Below are positions 52,650 to 63,800 of a DNA stretch of 64,000 bases, one piece after another. This DNA comes from Bacteroidota bacterium. GTDB lineage: Bacteria; Bacteroidota; Rhodothermia; JANXDC01. The position numbers were made by a program, and so were the translations under genes. The notes beneath the pieces were generated by a model. It was not told where the DNA came from. It was given only the letters and a program-made list of their open reading frames with translations, and searched no databases. The DNA lies in assembly GCA_025998875.1 (NCBI GenBank), contig AP024675.1, positions 2,267,549-2,331,548 on the forward strand. Reading direction: 5' to 3'. Each line of letters begins with the position of its first letter. Position 1 is the stretch's first letter.

Positions 52650-55153
52650 CTTGAGTCCTCCTGTGCTGATCTGTTACCCTCAGATGGCGCTCTCTGTGCG
52701 GTTTTTGCCCTTTGAGCCAGCTCTCTACGCGCCCGGCGCAGGGCGGCCTGCACCTCCGCTTCGATCTGCAAAAGGCGCTCCATCAGGCGGCCGTGGAAGC
52801 TATCCGGAGGGAAACGCCCCGAGGCGTCCGGTTTTCCGGCCGGGATGCCGCTGAGTAGCTCCAGGCAGTCGTCTATGGTATGGGCCGCATAGAGGTGGAA
52901 GTGCCCCTCGCTCAGGGCCTGGCGCACCTCCGCATCGAGCATGAGATGTTGTACGTTCGAGGCGGGTATGATCACCCCCTGTTGCCCCGTAAGCCCCCTG
53001 AGGCGGCAGAGGCGGTAGAAGCCCTCGATTTTTTCGTTGATGCCGCCAACGGCCTGCAGTTCCCCTTTCTGGTTGATCGAGCCCGTCACGGCCAGATCCT
53101 GGCGAATGGGCACGTCGGCCAGGGCGGAAAGCAGGGCGAGCAGCTCGGCTGCCGAGGCGCTGTCCCCCTCAATACGGGCGTATTGCTGCTCGAAGACGAT
53201 GCGGGCCGAGAACGGCAAGGGCTGATAGAGCCCATACTGCTGTCCCAGATAGCCCTCCAGAATGAGCACGCCCTTGTCGTGAATGGGCCCGCTCAGGCGC
53301 ACCTCACGCAGGATGTTGAGCACCTCTCCGCGCCCGTAGCGCACAGTGGCCGTGATCCGGATCGGATAGCCCAGCTCCAGATCGGGCAGTTCGAGCACCG
53401 TAAGCCCGTTGATCTCTCCCACGCGCCGGCCATCGGTGTTGATCAGGAGCACATCCCGGCAGAAGGCCTCCTCCAGGTGCTCGGCCAGGAGGCCGGATCG
53501 ATATCGCCGTTGCCGGAGCGCCTCCTCCACGTCGGCTCTTTCCACAAGTACACGCCGGCGCAGGCCGGCTGCCCGGGATCGAGCCCGGAAGGCGGCTTCT
53601 CGGACCAGGCTGGCCAGTTCGGAAAAGCGCGTCGAGAGCCGCTCCTGATCCTCCACCATGCGGGCGGCATGTTCCACGAGCCGGCCCACGGCTCCCGGGG
53701 TCCAGTGGGGCAAGCCCTCGGCGCGGCAGAGTTCGCGCACAAAGGCCGCATAGCTCAGCTCCACCTCAGGGGTGCGCCGGACCGAGGTATCGAACTCCGC
53801 CTTGATCCGGAAAAGTTCTCCGAAATCGGGGTCGAAGGCGTAGAGCAGATCGTAATAGCTCTCATCGCCCATGAGCACGACTTTGCCCTCGAAGGGGATG
53901 GGTTCCGGGTCGACAAAAACGGTGTTGCCCATGCTCGGCTCCGGGCTGATGGGCTCAATCCGGATCTGACCGGTCTGGAGGGTGAGCTTGAGCGCCTCAT
54001 AGGCATAGGGATTGAGCAGCAGCTGATGGGCGTCTACGAGCAGGTATCCCCCGTTGGCCCAGTGCAGAGCGCCGGGTCGCACGTATGTATAATCGGTGAC
54101 CATGGCGCCAAACTGGAACTCGTATTCGATCCGTCCCACCAGGCCGTTGTAGGTGGGGTTGGCCACGTGCTCGACGGGTGCACCCTGCTGGCCGGTGCGA
54201 TCGATGAATACGTTGACCCGGTAGCGGCGCCATAAGTCAAAAAACCCCGGCCGCAGGGGCTCATGATTCTCCCCCTCGCTCGGGCTTTCCTCTTCGGGCT
54301 CCTCGCGATAGAGGCGATCGATCACGCTCAGGGTGAGATCCTCCTGAACCAGATCCAGATAGCGCAGCACATCGGGCACGCGGTGGTATTTTTCACGCAG
54401 TTTGCGGATAACGGAATCGGAGATCTTCTCCACCAGGGAAAGGTTGAGCTCATCGATGCGCTCTCGGAGCGCTTCCCAGCGGCGGAAAAGCTCCAGTTCC
54501 TGCTCCCGGTAGGCCTCCTGGAGCTCGGCCCAGACGCGCTGCAGACGCTGACGATCGGTCCGGGAGAGCCGTTTGAGCGCACTCGGACTCATGGGCCGGC
54601 CCCGTTTGTCCAGCGGCACGACCAGCCACGTGCCCGAATCCCCTTCCACGAAGGCAAATCCCCGGCGGCGCAGGAACTCCTCAAGCCTGTGCTGGCGCTC
54701 CTGCTCGGCGCGTTCGAGTTCGGCCTCCAGTCTGCGCTTTTTGGTCTGATAATCCCGCCCCAGCAGGGCGCCTGTGACGGCTTTGAGCATAGCCGTGACG
54801 GCCTCTTCCAGATCTCGGGCGAAGATCCGGGCCCATCCGGCCGGAAGCCGGAGGGCCAACGGACGGTTGGGCTGGCGGAAGTTGTTCACATACACCCAGT
54901 CGTCGGGGGTGGGCTCCTTGGGCGCCACGTTCTGCAGCACGCGCCGGATGGCCGTCTCTTTGCCCACCCCGGGCGGGCCGGCCAGGTAGAGGTGATAGCC
55001 CGGCATGCGCACGGCCAGCTGAATAGCCTCCAGGGCGCGCGGTTGGCCGATCAGACCGGGATCGAACTCCAGGGCCGCCGTGCTCCGGAAACGCCACGTT
55101 CGCGTGTCCGTGGCTCGATAGGTTTCTTCGGGACGAAGAGGGCGTGCAGGCAT
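52646..55153 (-). CDS. LonB/YcbZ-like ATP-dependent protease
   Basis: This 835-residue AAA+ protease has an early Walker A ([20 protein letters not shown]). A long coiled-coil and helical insert spans about residues 150-310. [20 protein letters not shown] is Walker B-like. The S16 protease domain has the nucleophile Ser in [20 protein letters not shown] and the Lys in [18 protein letters not shown]. The Ser-x-Ser context and the insert resemble LonB/YcbZ-class enzymes rather than LonA. No membrane helices are seen. It degrades unfolded or specific proteins; the role next to porD and fsa is unclear. Confidence 0.88.
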   Translation of the reverse strand: MPARPLRPEETYRATDTRTWRFRSTAALEFDPGLIGQPRALEAIQLAVRMPGYHLYLAGPPGVGKETAIRRVLQNVAPKEPTPDDWVYVNNFRQPNRPLALRLPAGWARIFARDLEEAVTAMLKAVTGALLGRDYQTKKRRLEAELERAEQERQHRLEEFLRRRGFAFVEGDSGTWLVVPLDKRGRPMSPSALKRLSRTDRQRLQRVWAELQEAYREQELELFRRWEALRERIDELNLSLVEKISDSVIRKLREKYHRVPDVLRYLDLVQEDLTLSVIDRLYREEPEEESPSEGENHEPLRPGFFDLWRRYRVNVFIDRTGQQGAPVEHVANPTYNGLVGRIEYEFQFGAMVTDYTYVRPGALHWANGGYLLVDAHQLLLNPYAYEALKLTLQTGQIRIEPISPEPSMGNTVFVDPEPIPFEGKVVLMGDESYYDLLYAFDPDFGELFRIKAEFDTSVRRTPEVELSYAAFVRELCRAEGLPHWTPGAVGRLVEHAARMVEDQERLSTRFSELASLVREAAFRARSRAAGLRRRVLVERADVEEALRQRRYRSGLLAEHLEEAFCRDVLLINTDGRRVGEINGLTVLELPDLELGYPIRITATVRYGRGEVLNILREVRLSGPIHDKGVLILEGYLGQQYGLYQPLPFSARIVFEQQYARIEGDSASAAELLALLSALADVPIRQDLAVTGSINQKGELQAVGGINEKIEGFYRLCRLRGLTGQQGVIIPASNVQHLMLDAEVRQALSEGHFHLYAAHTIDDCLELLSGIPAGKPDASGRFPPDSFHGRLMERLLQIEAEVQAALRRARRELAQRAKTAQRAPSEGNRSAQEDSR

Positions 55154-55156
55154 AAT

Positions 55157-56053
55157 TCAAGGACGAGCCAGGAGTTTGCGGTACTCGGAGCTGTGTCCGG
55201 GATCGATCGCGCTCAGGATCTCGTAGGCGCGCCGACGCTGTTCCAGAGGGGCCTCCTCAAGGGCGGCGGTGATCTCCCGGTACTTGGCCGTAAAGAACAG
55301 ATCCAGCACATACTGGCGGGATACATCCCGGAACACCTCGGCGATCCGCTCCAGCGCGGCCAGGATCTGTTCCCGGGCCTGCTCGGGGTTCTCCAGATAG
55401 GCGTCCAGCCCCTGGAAATGATACTGAAAGAGCGCCTCGCGAAACGGCACCAGGCGGGCATCGAGGAGCTGGCTTACCAGCCAGTAGCGGTTCTGCCGAT
55501 CGGCTGCGGGCTTCCACTGCGGACCCCCGCTGCTCTGGGCCAGATCCACGATGCGGCGGGCGATTTCGAAAAAGCGCGTTCCCCCCTGAGAGGAGAAGGT
55601 ATCATAATCATAGCCCAGAATCACGTAGGCGTAGAAGTCCAGCGTGGAGGTGAGCTCCTCGAATTCATCCAGATTATGCACCAGGGGCTGCCCCTGCACG
55701 TAGCGAAACGTCCACCGGGGCTCCAGGATCTGCAGCACTACGGTCTGCTGGTCGGATCCGTAGATGGGCCGGCGGCTGGATACGGCGAGCTGGGCGGTGT
55801 ACTGGTCCCCGTTGCGCTCCAGGAAAACGAGCTGAAGCGTGCACTCGATGCGCTCTCCGGGCTCGAAGGCGTCCTGCGTCCAGGCCCGCCCGTTGAGGTA
55901 CTCTTCGATCTGCGGCTTGAGTTGCCGCAGAAACTCCACCCCCGTACCCTCCAGCGCGCGCAGATCGATGGAGACCGTACAGACCAGCTCCTGCGCCCGA
56001 AGCGACCCGGCGCAGCACAGCAGCGCCACGACTCCGATGCGCATGTAACGCAT
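55157..56053 (-). CDS. porD: PorD-like (DUF4835) secreted protein
   Basis: This 298-residue exported protein has signal peptide MRYMRIGVVALLCCAGSLRA. Then come VSIDLRALEGTGVEFLRQLK, ERIECTLQLVFLER, SSRRPIYGSDQQTVVLQILE, TFRYVQGQPLVHNLDEFEEL, DFYAYVILGYDYDTFSSQGG and a helical C-terminal part. This order matches the DUF4835 family, annotated as the T9SS component PorD. The open frame extends to 56320 as a shadow; ATG at 56053 or 56044 both give a signal peptide. A T9SS cargo is encoded in the same window. It lies three bases before lon. Confidence 0.8.
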   Translation of the reverse strand: MRYMRIGVVALLCCAGSLRAQELVCTVSIDLRALEGTGVEFLRQLKPQIEEYLNGRAWTQDAFEPGERIECTLQLVFLERNGDQYTAQLAVSSRRPIYGSDQQTVVLQILEPRWTFRYVQGQPLVHNLDEFEELTSTLDFYAYVILGYDYDTFSSQGGTRFFEIARRIVDLAQSSGGPQWKPAADRQNRYWLVSQLLDARLVPFREALFQYHFQGLDAYLENPEQAREQILAALERIAEVFRDVSRQYVLDLFFTAKYREITAALEEAPLEQRRRAYEILSAIDPGHSSEYRKLLARP

Positions 56054-56099
56054 GCACAAAGAGCGGCATCTCTGCTCGAGCATACAGGAGAAATTTCCG

Positions 56100-56891
56100 G
56101 TGCCTAGAGCTCGGGTGCAAGTTTTCCCGCTGCTGTTCTGGATGCTGGTTTCCGGCCCGGCCGAGGGGCAGATAACCCGGGGCGAGCGGCTCTGGGGGGA
56201 GGCCGCCGCCTTGCTGGGCGGACCTCTGGATCGGATCTGGGCCTCTCCGGTCGGCCCTGCGGAAGCCGCCGCGCTCGGCATCGGATGGGAACGACGCTTC
56301 GGACTGCTGGAGGGACGCACCCTGGGCTTTGTGGGCCCGCTTGGGGGTCGGATTCTGGGAGCGGGGTTGAGCGATTTCGGGGCGGGGCCGTACCGGGAAC
56401 TCCGATTCCGCCTGCTTGGGGGCTATCCGGTAAGCCCGGGGCTCTGGACGGGGCTCTACGGGGAGATCCGGCAGCGATGGATTGACGGATACGGTCGGTT
56501 TTCCATGTTCGCCCTGGGCGGAGGGCTGTACTGGGTTCGGGGTCCATGGCGGGCGGTGATGCTGGCCTCCCCCCTGCTGGGTAGCGCCTGGTCAGATCGG
56601 GAACGAGAGCCCCGGCGCCTGCGCCTGGCCGTAGCCCGGAACCTGGGCCCTCTGGAGCTGGCCTCCGGCTGGGAGGCGGCCCCCGGAGAGCGCAACTGGC
56701 CCTCCTGGGGGTTGGCCCTGCAGGCCCGCCCGGACCTCCGACTCGGGCTGGGCACGCGCCTCTTCCCCGGGGAGTGGGGGCTTGGAGCGGAGCTCTCGCT
56801 TCGAGGGCTCACCCTGAGCTGGGCACTGGTCAGGCACCTGGAGCTGGGCTGGAGCCCCTCGGTGGAGGTGAGCTGGAGGCTGAAACCATGA
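56100..56891 (+). CDS. Putative outer-membrane beta-barrel protein
   Basis: This 263-residue exported protein begins at a GTG with AGGAGA eight bases upstream (VQVFPLLFWMLVSGPAEGQ is the signal peptide). The body alternates short amphipathic strands with Gly-Trp-Arg-rich turns (LGIGWERRFGLLEGRTLG, YRELRFRLLGGYPVSPGLW, LGLGTRLFPGEWGLGAELSL) and ends [12 protein letters not shown], an aromatic-containing last strand typical of outer-membrane barrels. I recognise no family. It is coupled to the next gene by ATGA, so they likely form a pair. Confidence 0.6.
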   Translation: MPRARVQVFPLLFWMLVSGPAEGQITRGERLWGEAAALLGGPLDRIWASPVGPAEAAALGIGWERRFGLLEGRTLGFVGPLGGRILGAGLSDFGAGPYRELRFRLLGGYPVSPGLWTGLYGEIRQRWIDGYGRFSMFALGGGLYWVRGPWRAVMLASPLLGSAWSDREREPRRLRLAVARNLGPLELASGWEAAPGERNWPSWGLALQARPDLRLGLGTRLFPGEWGLGAELSLRGLTLSWALVRHLELGWSPSVEVSWRLKP

Positions 56892-58618
56892 GACGCATTT
56901 CTGTTACTATAGCCGGGCCGTTGCTCCTGGCCCTTCGCCTCGAGGCCCAGCCCGATAGCCTGACAATCCCGGAAACGGGGCTCGAAGAGGCGGGCCCCGC
57001 CCAATGGGAAGCCCTCCAGGAGGAATGGGATGCCCTGCTGCTCGGGCCCGTGGCGCTCAACCGGGCCGACGAACAGGAGCTCATGCGGCTTCCCGGCATG
57101 CGACCCGAATGGGCACAGGCCATCCTGCGGGCGCGCGCCGAGCGGGGCGGATTCCGGTCCCTGGTCGAATTATTCCAGATCCCCTCCCTGGATTCGGTCT
57201 GGGTGGCGCGCTGGTGGCCCTTTCTTATCCTGCAGTACCGGCAGAGGGGGTTCAGAGGCAGGATGGAAACCTGGGGCCGGCTACAACCGGGCCCGCAGGC
57301 CAGCTCGCGTCTAGAGCTCGAATGGGAACGCATCGGCCTGCTGCTGCGCGGCAGATGGCATCCCTCCAGCGGATGGCACCTGCTTCCCTCCGCTTCCCTA
57401 CGACTTCGAGGAGAAACCGGCGGCCTGCGCCTTTTCCTCGGCGTCCTGGGGATCGATGCGGGATCCGGACTGCTCTTTGGTTCTCCGTATCGGGCTATCC
57501 GCCGAGCCGGCCTGCCCCCCCTGTTTCGCCTCCTGGCGGTGCGCCCTTCGGTATCCTCCCGCTCCCCGTGGGGGGCGTGGATGAGCGGACCCGCTCTCGG
57601 AGGAAGCTGGCATGTATTTGTGCTCGCCCCGGGAGGTTGGCCGCGCAGCGGGCACTTTATCCCGGGCCTGGGCTGGGAGGGCGCCATCGGTCCCCTACGG
57701 CTGGGCCTGGCGGTGATAGAAAACCCGTTTCTGGCCTCCGTATACGGTGTTCTCCCCGGACCACACGGAAGCCTCTGGGGGGAGGTGATCGGCTCCGAAA
57801 ACGGCCCGGCAGGTTACCTCCTCGGAGGCCGATGGGAGCTCGGGGGCATACGGCTTGACGGGTTCCTCCGGCACCACCCGGCCAGGGTCCGCTCCCCCTT
57901 CGGCGCCCCTTCCGGGGCCTGGAGCAGAGGACGAACGGAGTCTGGATACGGGCTGGTGGCCCTTTTTCCCCTGCGGGGATCCCTGCAGGGATGGACAGGC
58001 TGGGATGTGGCCACCTTCTGGCCGGAGCGGACCCAGCCCTGGGTGGCGCGCGGAGCGGAAGTGGTAGCGGGAATCCGGTATCGCACCCCTGTACCCGAAG
58101 GGGTGATGCTCCTGGAATGGCGATACGGGCACAATCCCGAGGGATATTCCCTCCGGGAGGATCCGCTGGGCCGGCTTTTGCGATCGGAGCGCACGGAGCG
58201 GCGCTGGCAACTTACCGGCAGCGGATCCTGGTCGCTGGGACCCCTGAAGGTGCGGATCTGGACCTCCTGGAAGGTGCTCTCCCTGCAGGGAAAGGCCATA
58301 AGCTGGTGGGCAGAGGTGCAGGGCCGCATCGGCCGAGGCGCTCGGGCGCGCCTCCGATGGGGCGGATCCACCGGCCCCGGATACGGGATCCGCTTCTTCC
58401 TTCCCGAACCCGGCCCCCCTGGGGAGGGAATCTGGTTCTATGGACCCTCCGATTACGCCTCTCTGGAGTTCGTCTGGGGGTTTGCCGGGAACTGGACCGG
58501 GACGCTGTCGATTTCCTCCTTGAGGCGCGGCACAGAGAGCCTCTGGCCCTCAGCCGGAATGCGAAGCCCGGCGTCCGGACGCATCGCGATCGGGCTCAGG
58601 CGCCGCTGGGGGAACTAG
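56888..58618 (+). CDS. Helix-hairpin-helix protein with outer-membrane-like beta domain
   Basis: This 576-residue exported protein has signal peptide [20 protein letters not shown]. Residues 50-110 hold a helix-hairpin-helix pair: [20 protein letters not shown] with [20 protein letters not shown] and the QIPSLDSV half. About 450 residues of amphipathic strands with Gly-, Trp- and Arg-rich turns follow, ending [14 protein letters not shown]. Bacteroidota have proteins with an N-terminal ComEA-like hairpin and a large barrel of unknown function, and this looks like one. It could bind DNA at the surface, but there is no direct support. Its 3' end overlaps the convergent trxB by 23 bases. Confidence 0.65.
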   Translation: MRRISVTIAGPLLLALRLEAQPDSLTIPETGLEEAGPAQWEALQEEWDALLLGPVALNRADEQELMRLPGMRPEWAQAILRARAERGGFRSLVELFQIPSLDSVWVARWWPFLILQYRQRGFRGRMETWGRLQPGPQASSRLELEWERIGLLLRGRWHPSSGWHLLPSASLRLRGETGGLRLFLGVLGIDAGSGLLFGSPYRAIRRAGLPPLFRLLAVRPSVSSRSPWGAWMSGPALGGSWHVFVLAPGGWPRSGHFIPGLGWEGAIGPLRLGLAVIENPFLASVYGVLPGPHGSLWGEVIGSENGPAGYLLGGRWELGGIRLDGFLRHHPARVRSPFGAPSGAWSRGRTESGYGLVALFPLRGSLQGWTGWDVATFWPERTQPWVARGAEVVAGIRYRTPVPEGVMLLEWRYGHNPEGYSLREDPLGRLLRSERTERRWQLTGSGSWSLGPLKVRIWTSWKVLSLQGKAISWWAEVQGRIGRGARARLRWGGSTGPGYGIRFFLPEPGPPGEGIWFYGPSDYASLEFVWGFAGNWTGTLSISSLRRGTESLWPSAGMRSPASGRIAIGLRRRWGN

Positions 58619-59570
58619 CCGCATCCGGAACCGGGTGCAGGGCAGCCCCTTCGGCTAGCCAACGCTCGCAATCCAGCGCGGCCATGCATCCGGATCCGGC
58701 CGCCGTGACCGCCTGCCGGTAAACTCGATCCTGCACGTCCCCGCAAGCGAAGACACCGGGCACGCTGGTGTGCGTGCTCCCCGGGCGGGTCCGGATATAG
58801 CCCAGTTCATCGAGCTCGAGCTGTCCCTGAAAAATCTCCGTGTTGGGCTTATGCCCGATGGCCAGAAACAACCCCCCAACGGCGAGCGAGGTGCGCTCTC
58901 CGGTCTGCACGTTGCGCACCAGCACCCCTTCGACCCGATCTTCTCCGAGCACGTCCTCCACAATCGTATTCCAGATAAAACGGATCTTGGGGTTCTGAAA
59001 GGCGCGCTGCTGCAGGATCTTGGAGGCGCGCAGCTGATCTCGGCGATGGATCACATAAACCGTGCGGGCAAAGCGGGTCAGAAACAGGGCCTCTTCCATG
59101 GCCGTATCCCCGCCCCCTACCACCGCCACATCCTGCCCCCGGAAAAAGGCCCCGTCGCAGGTGGCGCAGGCCGAAACCCCCCTGCCCCGGAGCCGGAGCT
59201 CGTTGGGTAGTCCGAGGTAGCGCGCCGAGGCGCCGGTAGCTATGATCACGGCATCGGCCGTGATCACCTGCCGGCCTCCGTCGAGCTCAAGCCGGAAAGG
59301 CCGGACGGAGAAATCCACCGCCGTCACCTCGGAAAAACGCGTCTCCGCCCCGAACCGCTGCGCCTGCCGGCGCATGAGATCCATGAGCTCCGGCCCCTGA
59401 ATCCCATCGGGGAACCCTGGAAAGTTCTCCACATCCGTTGTCGTAGTAAGCTGTCCCCCCGGCTCCCGGCCCTCCAGCACAAGGGGCCTAAGCTCGGCTC
59501 GCGCCGCGTAAATGGCCGCCGTCAGCCCGGCGGGACCGGATCCGATGATCACTACGCGATGATGTTCCAT
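58596..59570 (-). CDS. trxB: Thioredoxin-disulfide reductase
   Basis: This 324-residue FAD enzyme reduces thioredoxin with NADPH. The FAD site is [20 protein letters not shown]. The redox-active cysteines are Cys135 and Cys138 in [20 protein letters not shown]. The NADPH motif is [18 protein letters not shown] with [11 protein letters not shown]. The C-terminal FAD segment is [20 protein letters not shown]. Residues around [17 protein letters not shown] are typical. It lies tail to tail with the hairpin protein; the upstream gap is 73 bases without a clear promoter. Confidence 0.97.
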   Translation of the reverse strand: MEHHRVVIIGSGPAGLTAAIYAARAELRPLVLEGREPGGQLTTTTDVENFPGFPDGIQGPELMDLMRRQAQRFGAETRFSEVTAVDFSVRPFRLELDGGRQVITADAVIIATGASARYLGLPNELRLRGRGVSACATCDGAFFRGQDVAVVGGGDTAMEEALFLTRFARTVYVIHRRDQLRASKILQQRAFQNPKIRFIWNTIVEDVLGEDRVEGVLVRNVQTGERTSLAVGGLFLAIGHKPNTEIFQGQLELDELGYIRTRPGSTHTSVPGVFACGDVQDRVYRQAVTAAGSGCMAALDCERWLAEGAALHPVPDAASSPSGA

Positions 59571-59643
59571 AGGCTGCCTTTGTTCTCCTGCGGTTTGGAT
59601 GCCCTGTCTCCGGGATCGGTGTCAGCAAGAGCCGGTGCGGCAA

Positions 59644-60876
59644 CTAATAAACCAGTTCATGCCCCAGAAACGGCTCCAGTTCAATCAGCTGGTGGTAATA
59701 GTCCCGAAGCGCCTCATAATAACGCTGCTCGCTTTCCAGGACAAGCCGCTGCGCGTCGAGCAACTCGATCAGGCTGACTTCACCCAGACGGTACCCGCGT
59801 TGCAGACGGTGCAGGAGCGTGCGCGAACGGTCGCGGATCTGACGGGCGTAGCGTTCAACGACGATGCGGGCCGTCTCGTAGCCATGCCAGGCCTGTTCGG
59901 CCTGTTTTTTGAGCTGGAGACGCAGGTCTTCCAGCTCCCATCGTCGCATTTCATAGAGGGCACGGGCTTCGCGTACACGTCCCCGATATCCCGGCAAAAA
60001 ACCCAGAGGGAGTGAGATTCCGATCTGAAAGCCTACGAATCGATACCCGCTTCCGTAATCCTGGGGATAGACGTCCAGTTGCAACTGGGGCAGTAGCGAA
60101 GCCCGTGCCTGTCGGATGTTCACTCGGGCCGCCTGGAGCTGCGCCTGCTGGCTGTGTAGTTCGGGCAACTGATCGAGGCGTGCCAGCACTGCCTCCTGGG
60201 GAATCTCGACGGTCACATAGGCGAGGGTGTCCGGAAAGACAATGTCGTAGCGCTGCGCTTCCGGATCGAGTCCGACGGCCCGAAACAGTTCGTAGCGAGC
60301 CTGCAGGAAGTCGCGGCGTGCGGTTTCCAGCCGCGACTGCGCGTCGGCCAGCTGGATTTCGGTGCGCGCCACCTCCAGATCGGTTGCCAGTCCGGCCGCC
60401 ACACGCGCCTGCACCGCCTCTCGGAGTTGCTCGAGCAGCGCGACCTCTTCCTGTCGGAGATGCACCAGTTCCTGCGCGTAGAGCACGTCGGTATAGGCGC
60501 GTTTCACGTCGGCGCGGATGCGCGCAGTCGTGGCTTCCAGTTCGGCCGTCAGCGCCCGGGATTCCAGGCCGTTGGCTTGCAGGCGATAGTAAGTAACCAG
60601 CGGAAAGTCGATGCGCTCGACCAGCGTCCAGCGCTGCTCGGCGAAGGCCTGACCGCTCCCGATGCCTTCGCGAAAAAAGTAGAGCTGTGGCGTTTCGATC
60701 CCATAGGCTTGAAGCCTTCGCCCCTGTAGCGCCTCCTGCCGGGCGTGCAGCGCCTGCAATTGGGGATGGTGGCGCAAGGCCAGGGCCAGGGCCTCCTGAA
60801 TGCCCAGCGTGTCCGGGGCGGGCGCGATGTCGGGATTGCCCAGCAGCAGACTCAGTCCCAGCAGCAAACCCAGCAT
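59644..60876 (-). CDS. TolC-family outer-membrane efflux protein
   Basis: This 410-residue outer-membrane factor has signal-like MLGLLLGLSLLLG, then LGIQEALALALRHHPQLQAL (OEP repeat 1). Long coiled-coil helices follow (LVHLRQEEVALLEQLREAV, LATDLEVARTEIQLADAQSR), with a second repeat (YRGRVREARALYEMRRWELE through YRLGEVSLIELLDAQRLVLE). It forms the exit duct for the RND pump encoded 12 bases upstream. Composition and codon use differ from the preceding region, with fewer Pro-Glu codons and more Gln and Arg, as in Rhodothermus-like genes. Confidence 0.92.
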   Translation of the reverse strand: MLGLLLGLSLLLGNPDIAPAPDTLGIQEALALALRHHPQLQALHARQEALQGRRLQAYGIETPQLYFFREGIGSGQAFAEQRWTLVERIDFPLVTYYRLQANGLESRALTAELEATTARIRADVKRAYTDVLYAQELVHLRQEEVALLEQLREAVQARVAAGLATDLEVARTEIQLADAQSRLETARRDFLQARYELFRAVGLDPEAQRYDIVFPDTLAYVTVEIPQEAVLARLDQLPELHSQQAQLQAARVNIRQARASLLPQLQLDVYPQDYGSGYRFVGFQIGISLPLGFLPGYRGRVREARALYEMRRWELEDLRLQLKKQAEQAWHGYETARIVVERYARQIRDRSRTLLHRLQRGYRLGEVSLIELLDAQRLVLESEQRYYEALRDYYHQLIELEPFLGHELVY

Positions 60877-60888
60877 GACTTGTTCCGG

Positions 60889-63800
60889 TTACGTCCGAGC
60901 AGTTGCAGCCGACACAGGGGCCGCCATCTGTCCATCTTCCTCCCACTCCGGTTCGGGACCACGAGGCGGCCGGTCGTCTCGCTCGAGCCAGTCGTAGATG
61001 GTGGGCAGCACGCGTAGCGTGAGCAGTGTGGCCGTAATGAGCCCACCGATCACCACGGTGGCCAGCGGCCGCTGCACTTCGGAGCCCGGCCCCGTATTGA
61101 AGGCCATGGGCACAAAGCCCAGGCTGGCCACCAGCGCGGTCATCAACACCGGCCGTAGCCGGTCGGTGGCTCCCTGCAACACCGCCTCACGCACCGACAG
61201 CCCCTGACGCCGCAGCGCGTTCAGGTGCGCGATCATCACCACACCGTTGAGCACCGCCACCCCGAAGAGGGCTATGAAGCCGACCGCCGCCGAGATCGAC
61301 AGGTACATGCCGCGCAACCACAGCGCAAACACCCCGCCGGCCAGCGCCAGCGGCAACACCGAGAGAATCATCAGCGGATAGCGCATCTCTCCGAACATCA
61401 GATAGAGCAACCCGATAATGATGAGCAAAGCCAGCGGAACCGCCACATACAGGTGGCGCATGGCGCGTTGCTGATTTTCGAACGTGCCGCCATACTCCAG
61501 AAAGACGCCGGGCGGCAGCTTGACCTGCGTCTGCAATGGCCCGCTGCAGGTTCGACACATAGGTCCCGATGTCTATGTCCTTGATGTTGATGCCCACCAC
61601 GAGCCGGCGCCAGCCGTTTTCGCGAGCAATCTCGCGGGGGCCCTCTTCGGCCCGGATGTGCGCCACCCGGCGTAGCGGAATGGTGCCGCCCCCCGGCAAC
61701 GCAACCGGGGCCTCCATGATGGCCTCGAAGTTATTTCGGTACGCTTCGGGAAAGCGCACGACGATATCGAACCGCCGCTGGCCTTCGAAGACCTGTCCGG
61801 CCGGTGCGCCGCCCAATCCGGCTTCGATCACCTGCTGCACGTCCTCGACGTTCAGGCCGAAGGCTGCAATGGCTTCGCGATCGATTTCGATGTTCAGATA
61901 CGGCTGACCGGCGAATTTTTCCACGTAGAAGTTATCGGTGCCGGGCAGATCGGGCAGAAACCGGGCGATGCGCGCCGCCACAGCCGCCAGCGTGTCGAGG
62001 TTTTCGCCGTAGAGTTTGACCGCAATATCGCTTTTGACCCCCGAGGTCAGCTCGTCGACGCGCATTGCAATGGGCTGCGTGAAGTTGTAAGCCAGGCCGG
62101 GCTCGGTTTCGAGAAAAGGCCGGATCTGCTCGATGATTTTCTCTTTGGTCATACCTGGCCGCCACTGATCGCGTGGCTTGAGGATGATCCAGACGTCCGT
62201 CTGATGCACGCCCATCCAGTCGGTGGCCAGATCGTTACGGCCTGTTTTGGGCACGACGGTCTGAATTTCCGGGATGTGGCGGATGAGCTGTCCGGCCAGC
62301 CAGTTGGCATTTTCCACCGACGTCTCCAGCGTGACGCTCGGCATCCGTACTTCTCCGATCAGGATGGATCCTTCGTCCAGTTCCGGCAGAAACTCCGTGC
62401 CCAGAAACGGCAAGAGCGCCAGCGCCGCGCCGAACACCAGGAGCGCAACGGCCAGGGCCGTCTTGCGCCGATTCAGGCTTTTCTCCAGAAAGCGCCGATA
62501 ACGCGGCCGCAGCCAGTCCATCAGATAGTTACGGCGCACCCGAACGCCCCGGCGAAAAACCAGGGTAGCGATGGCCGGCACATAGACCAGCGCCAGCAGC
62601 AATGAACCGAACACGGCCGACGCCACGGTAATCGCCATCGGGCGATAGAGAATGCCCTCCATACCCCGAAACGTGGCGATCGGCACATACACCATCAGGA
62701 TGATGAGCACGCCGAAAAACATGGGGCGGGCGACTTCGTGCGCGGCCTGACGCAACAGCGCCAGTCGGCTGCGTCCGCTTCGGTCTGTTTCAAGCCGATG
62801 CACCATATGCTCGACCATCACAACCGAACCGTCCACGATCATCCCGAAGTCGATGGCCCCCAGGCTCATCAAGTTGGCCGCCAGCCCGAAGGCGCGCATG
62901 CCGATAAAAGCAAACAGCATCGAAAGCGGAATGACCGAGGCGACGATCAGGGCCCCCTTGATCTCGCCCAGCAACAGCAGCAGCACGGCAATCACCAGAA
63001 AACCGCCTTCCAGCAGGTTTTCTTTGATTATGCCCGTGGTGCGCGCGATCAGGTCCGACTGGTCGTAGAATTTCTCGATGCGGACCCCGGGCGGCAGACG
63101 CGGATTGATTTCCTCAATTTTCTCTTCGACGCGACGGATGACTTCGCGGCCGTTCTCACCTCGAAGCATCATGACGATACCGGTGACGACCTCGCCCTTT
63201 CCGTCCTGCGTGACGGCCCCCTGTCGGATCTGCCGTCCCAGGCGTACGGTGGCCACGTCGCGCAGATAGATGGGACGCTCGCCCCGACGTGCCACGACGA
63301 TGCGCTCCAGGTCGTCCGTGGTGCGGATCTGTCCGAACCCGCGAATGATGTACTGTTCCTGGTTGTGCTCCAGGTAATTGCCGCCCGAGACGCTGTTGTT
63401 GCGTTCGATGGCGTCGATGATGTCGCGCAGGCTCAACCGCAGCGCCCGGAGCTGCTCCGGATCGACAATCACTTCGTACTGTTTGACGAACCCACCAAAG
63501 CTGTTGACCTCGGTCACGCCGGGTACCGCGCGGAGCTGCGGCGCGATGATCCAGTCCTGAATTTCGCGCAGTTCGGTGAGCGAATAGCCATCGCCCCGCA
63601 CCACATACTGGTAGATTTCGCCGAGTGCCGTCGAGATCGGCCCCAGTTGCGGGGATGAAACGTCAGGCGGGAGCTGTTCACGCACGTCCTGCAGACGCTG
63701 GGCCACGAGCTGCCGGGCAAAGTAGATGTCGGTGCCTTCTTCGAACTCGACCGTGACGACCGACAGACCGAACTGGCTGATCGAGCGCACTTCTCTGACC

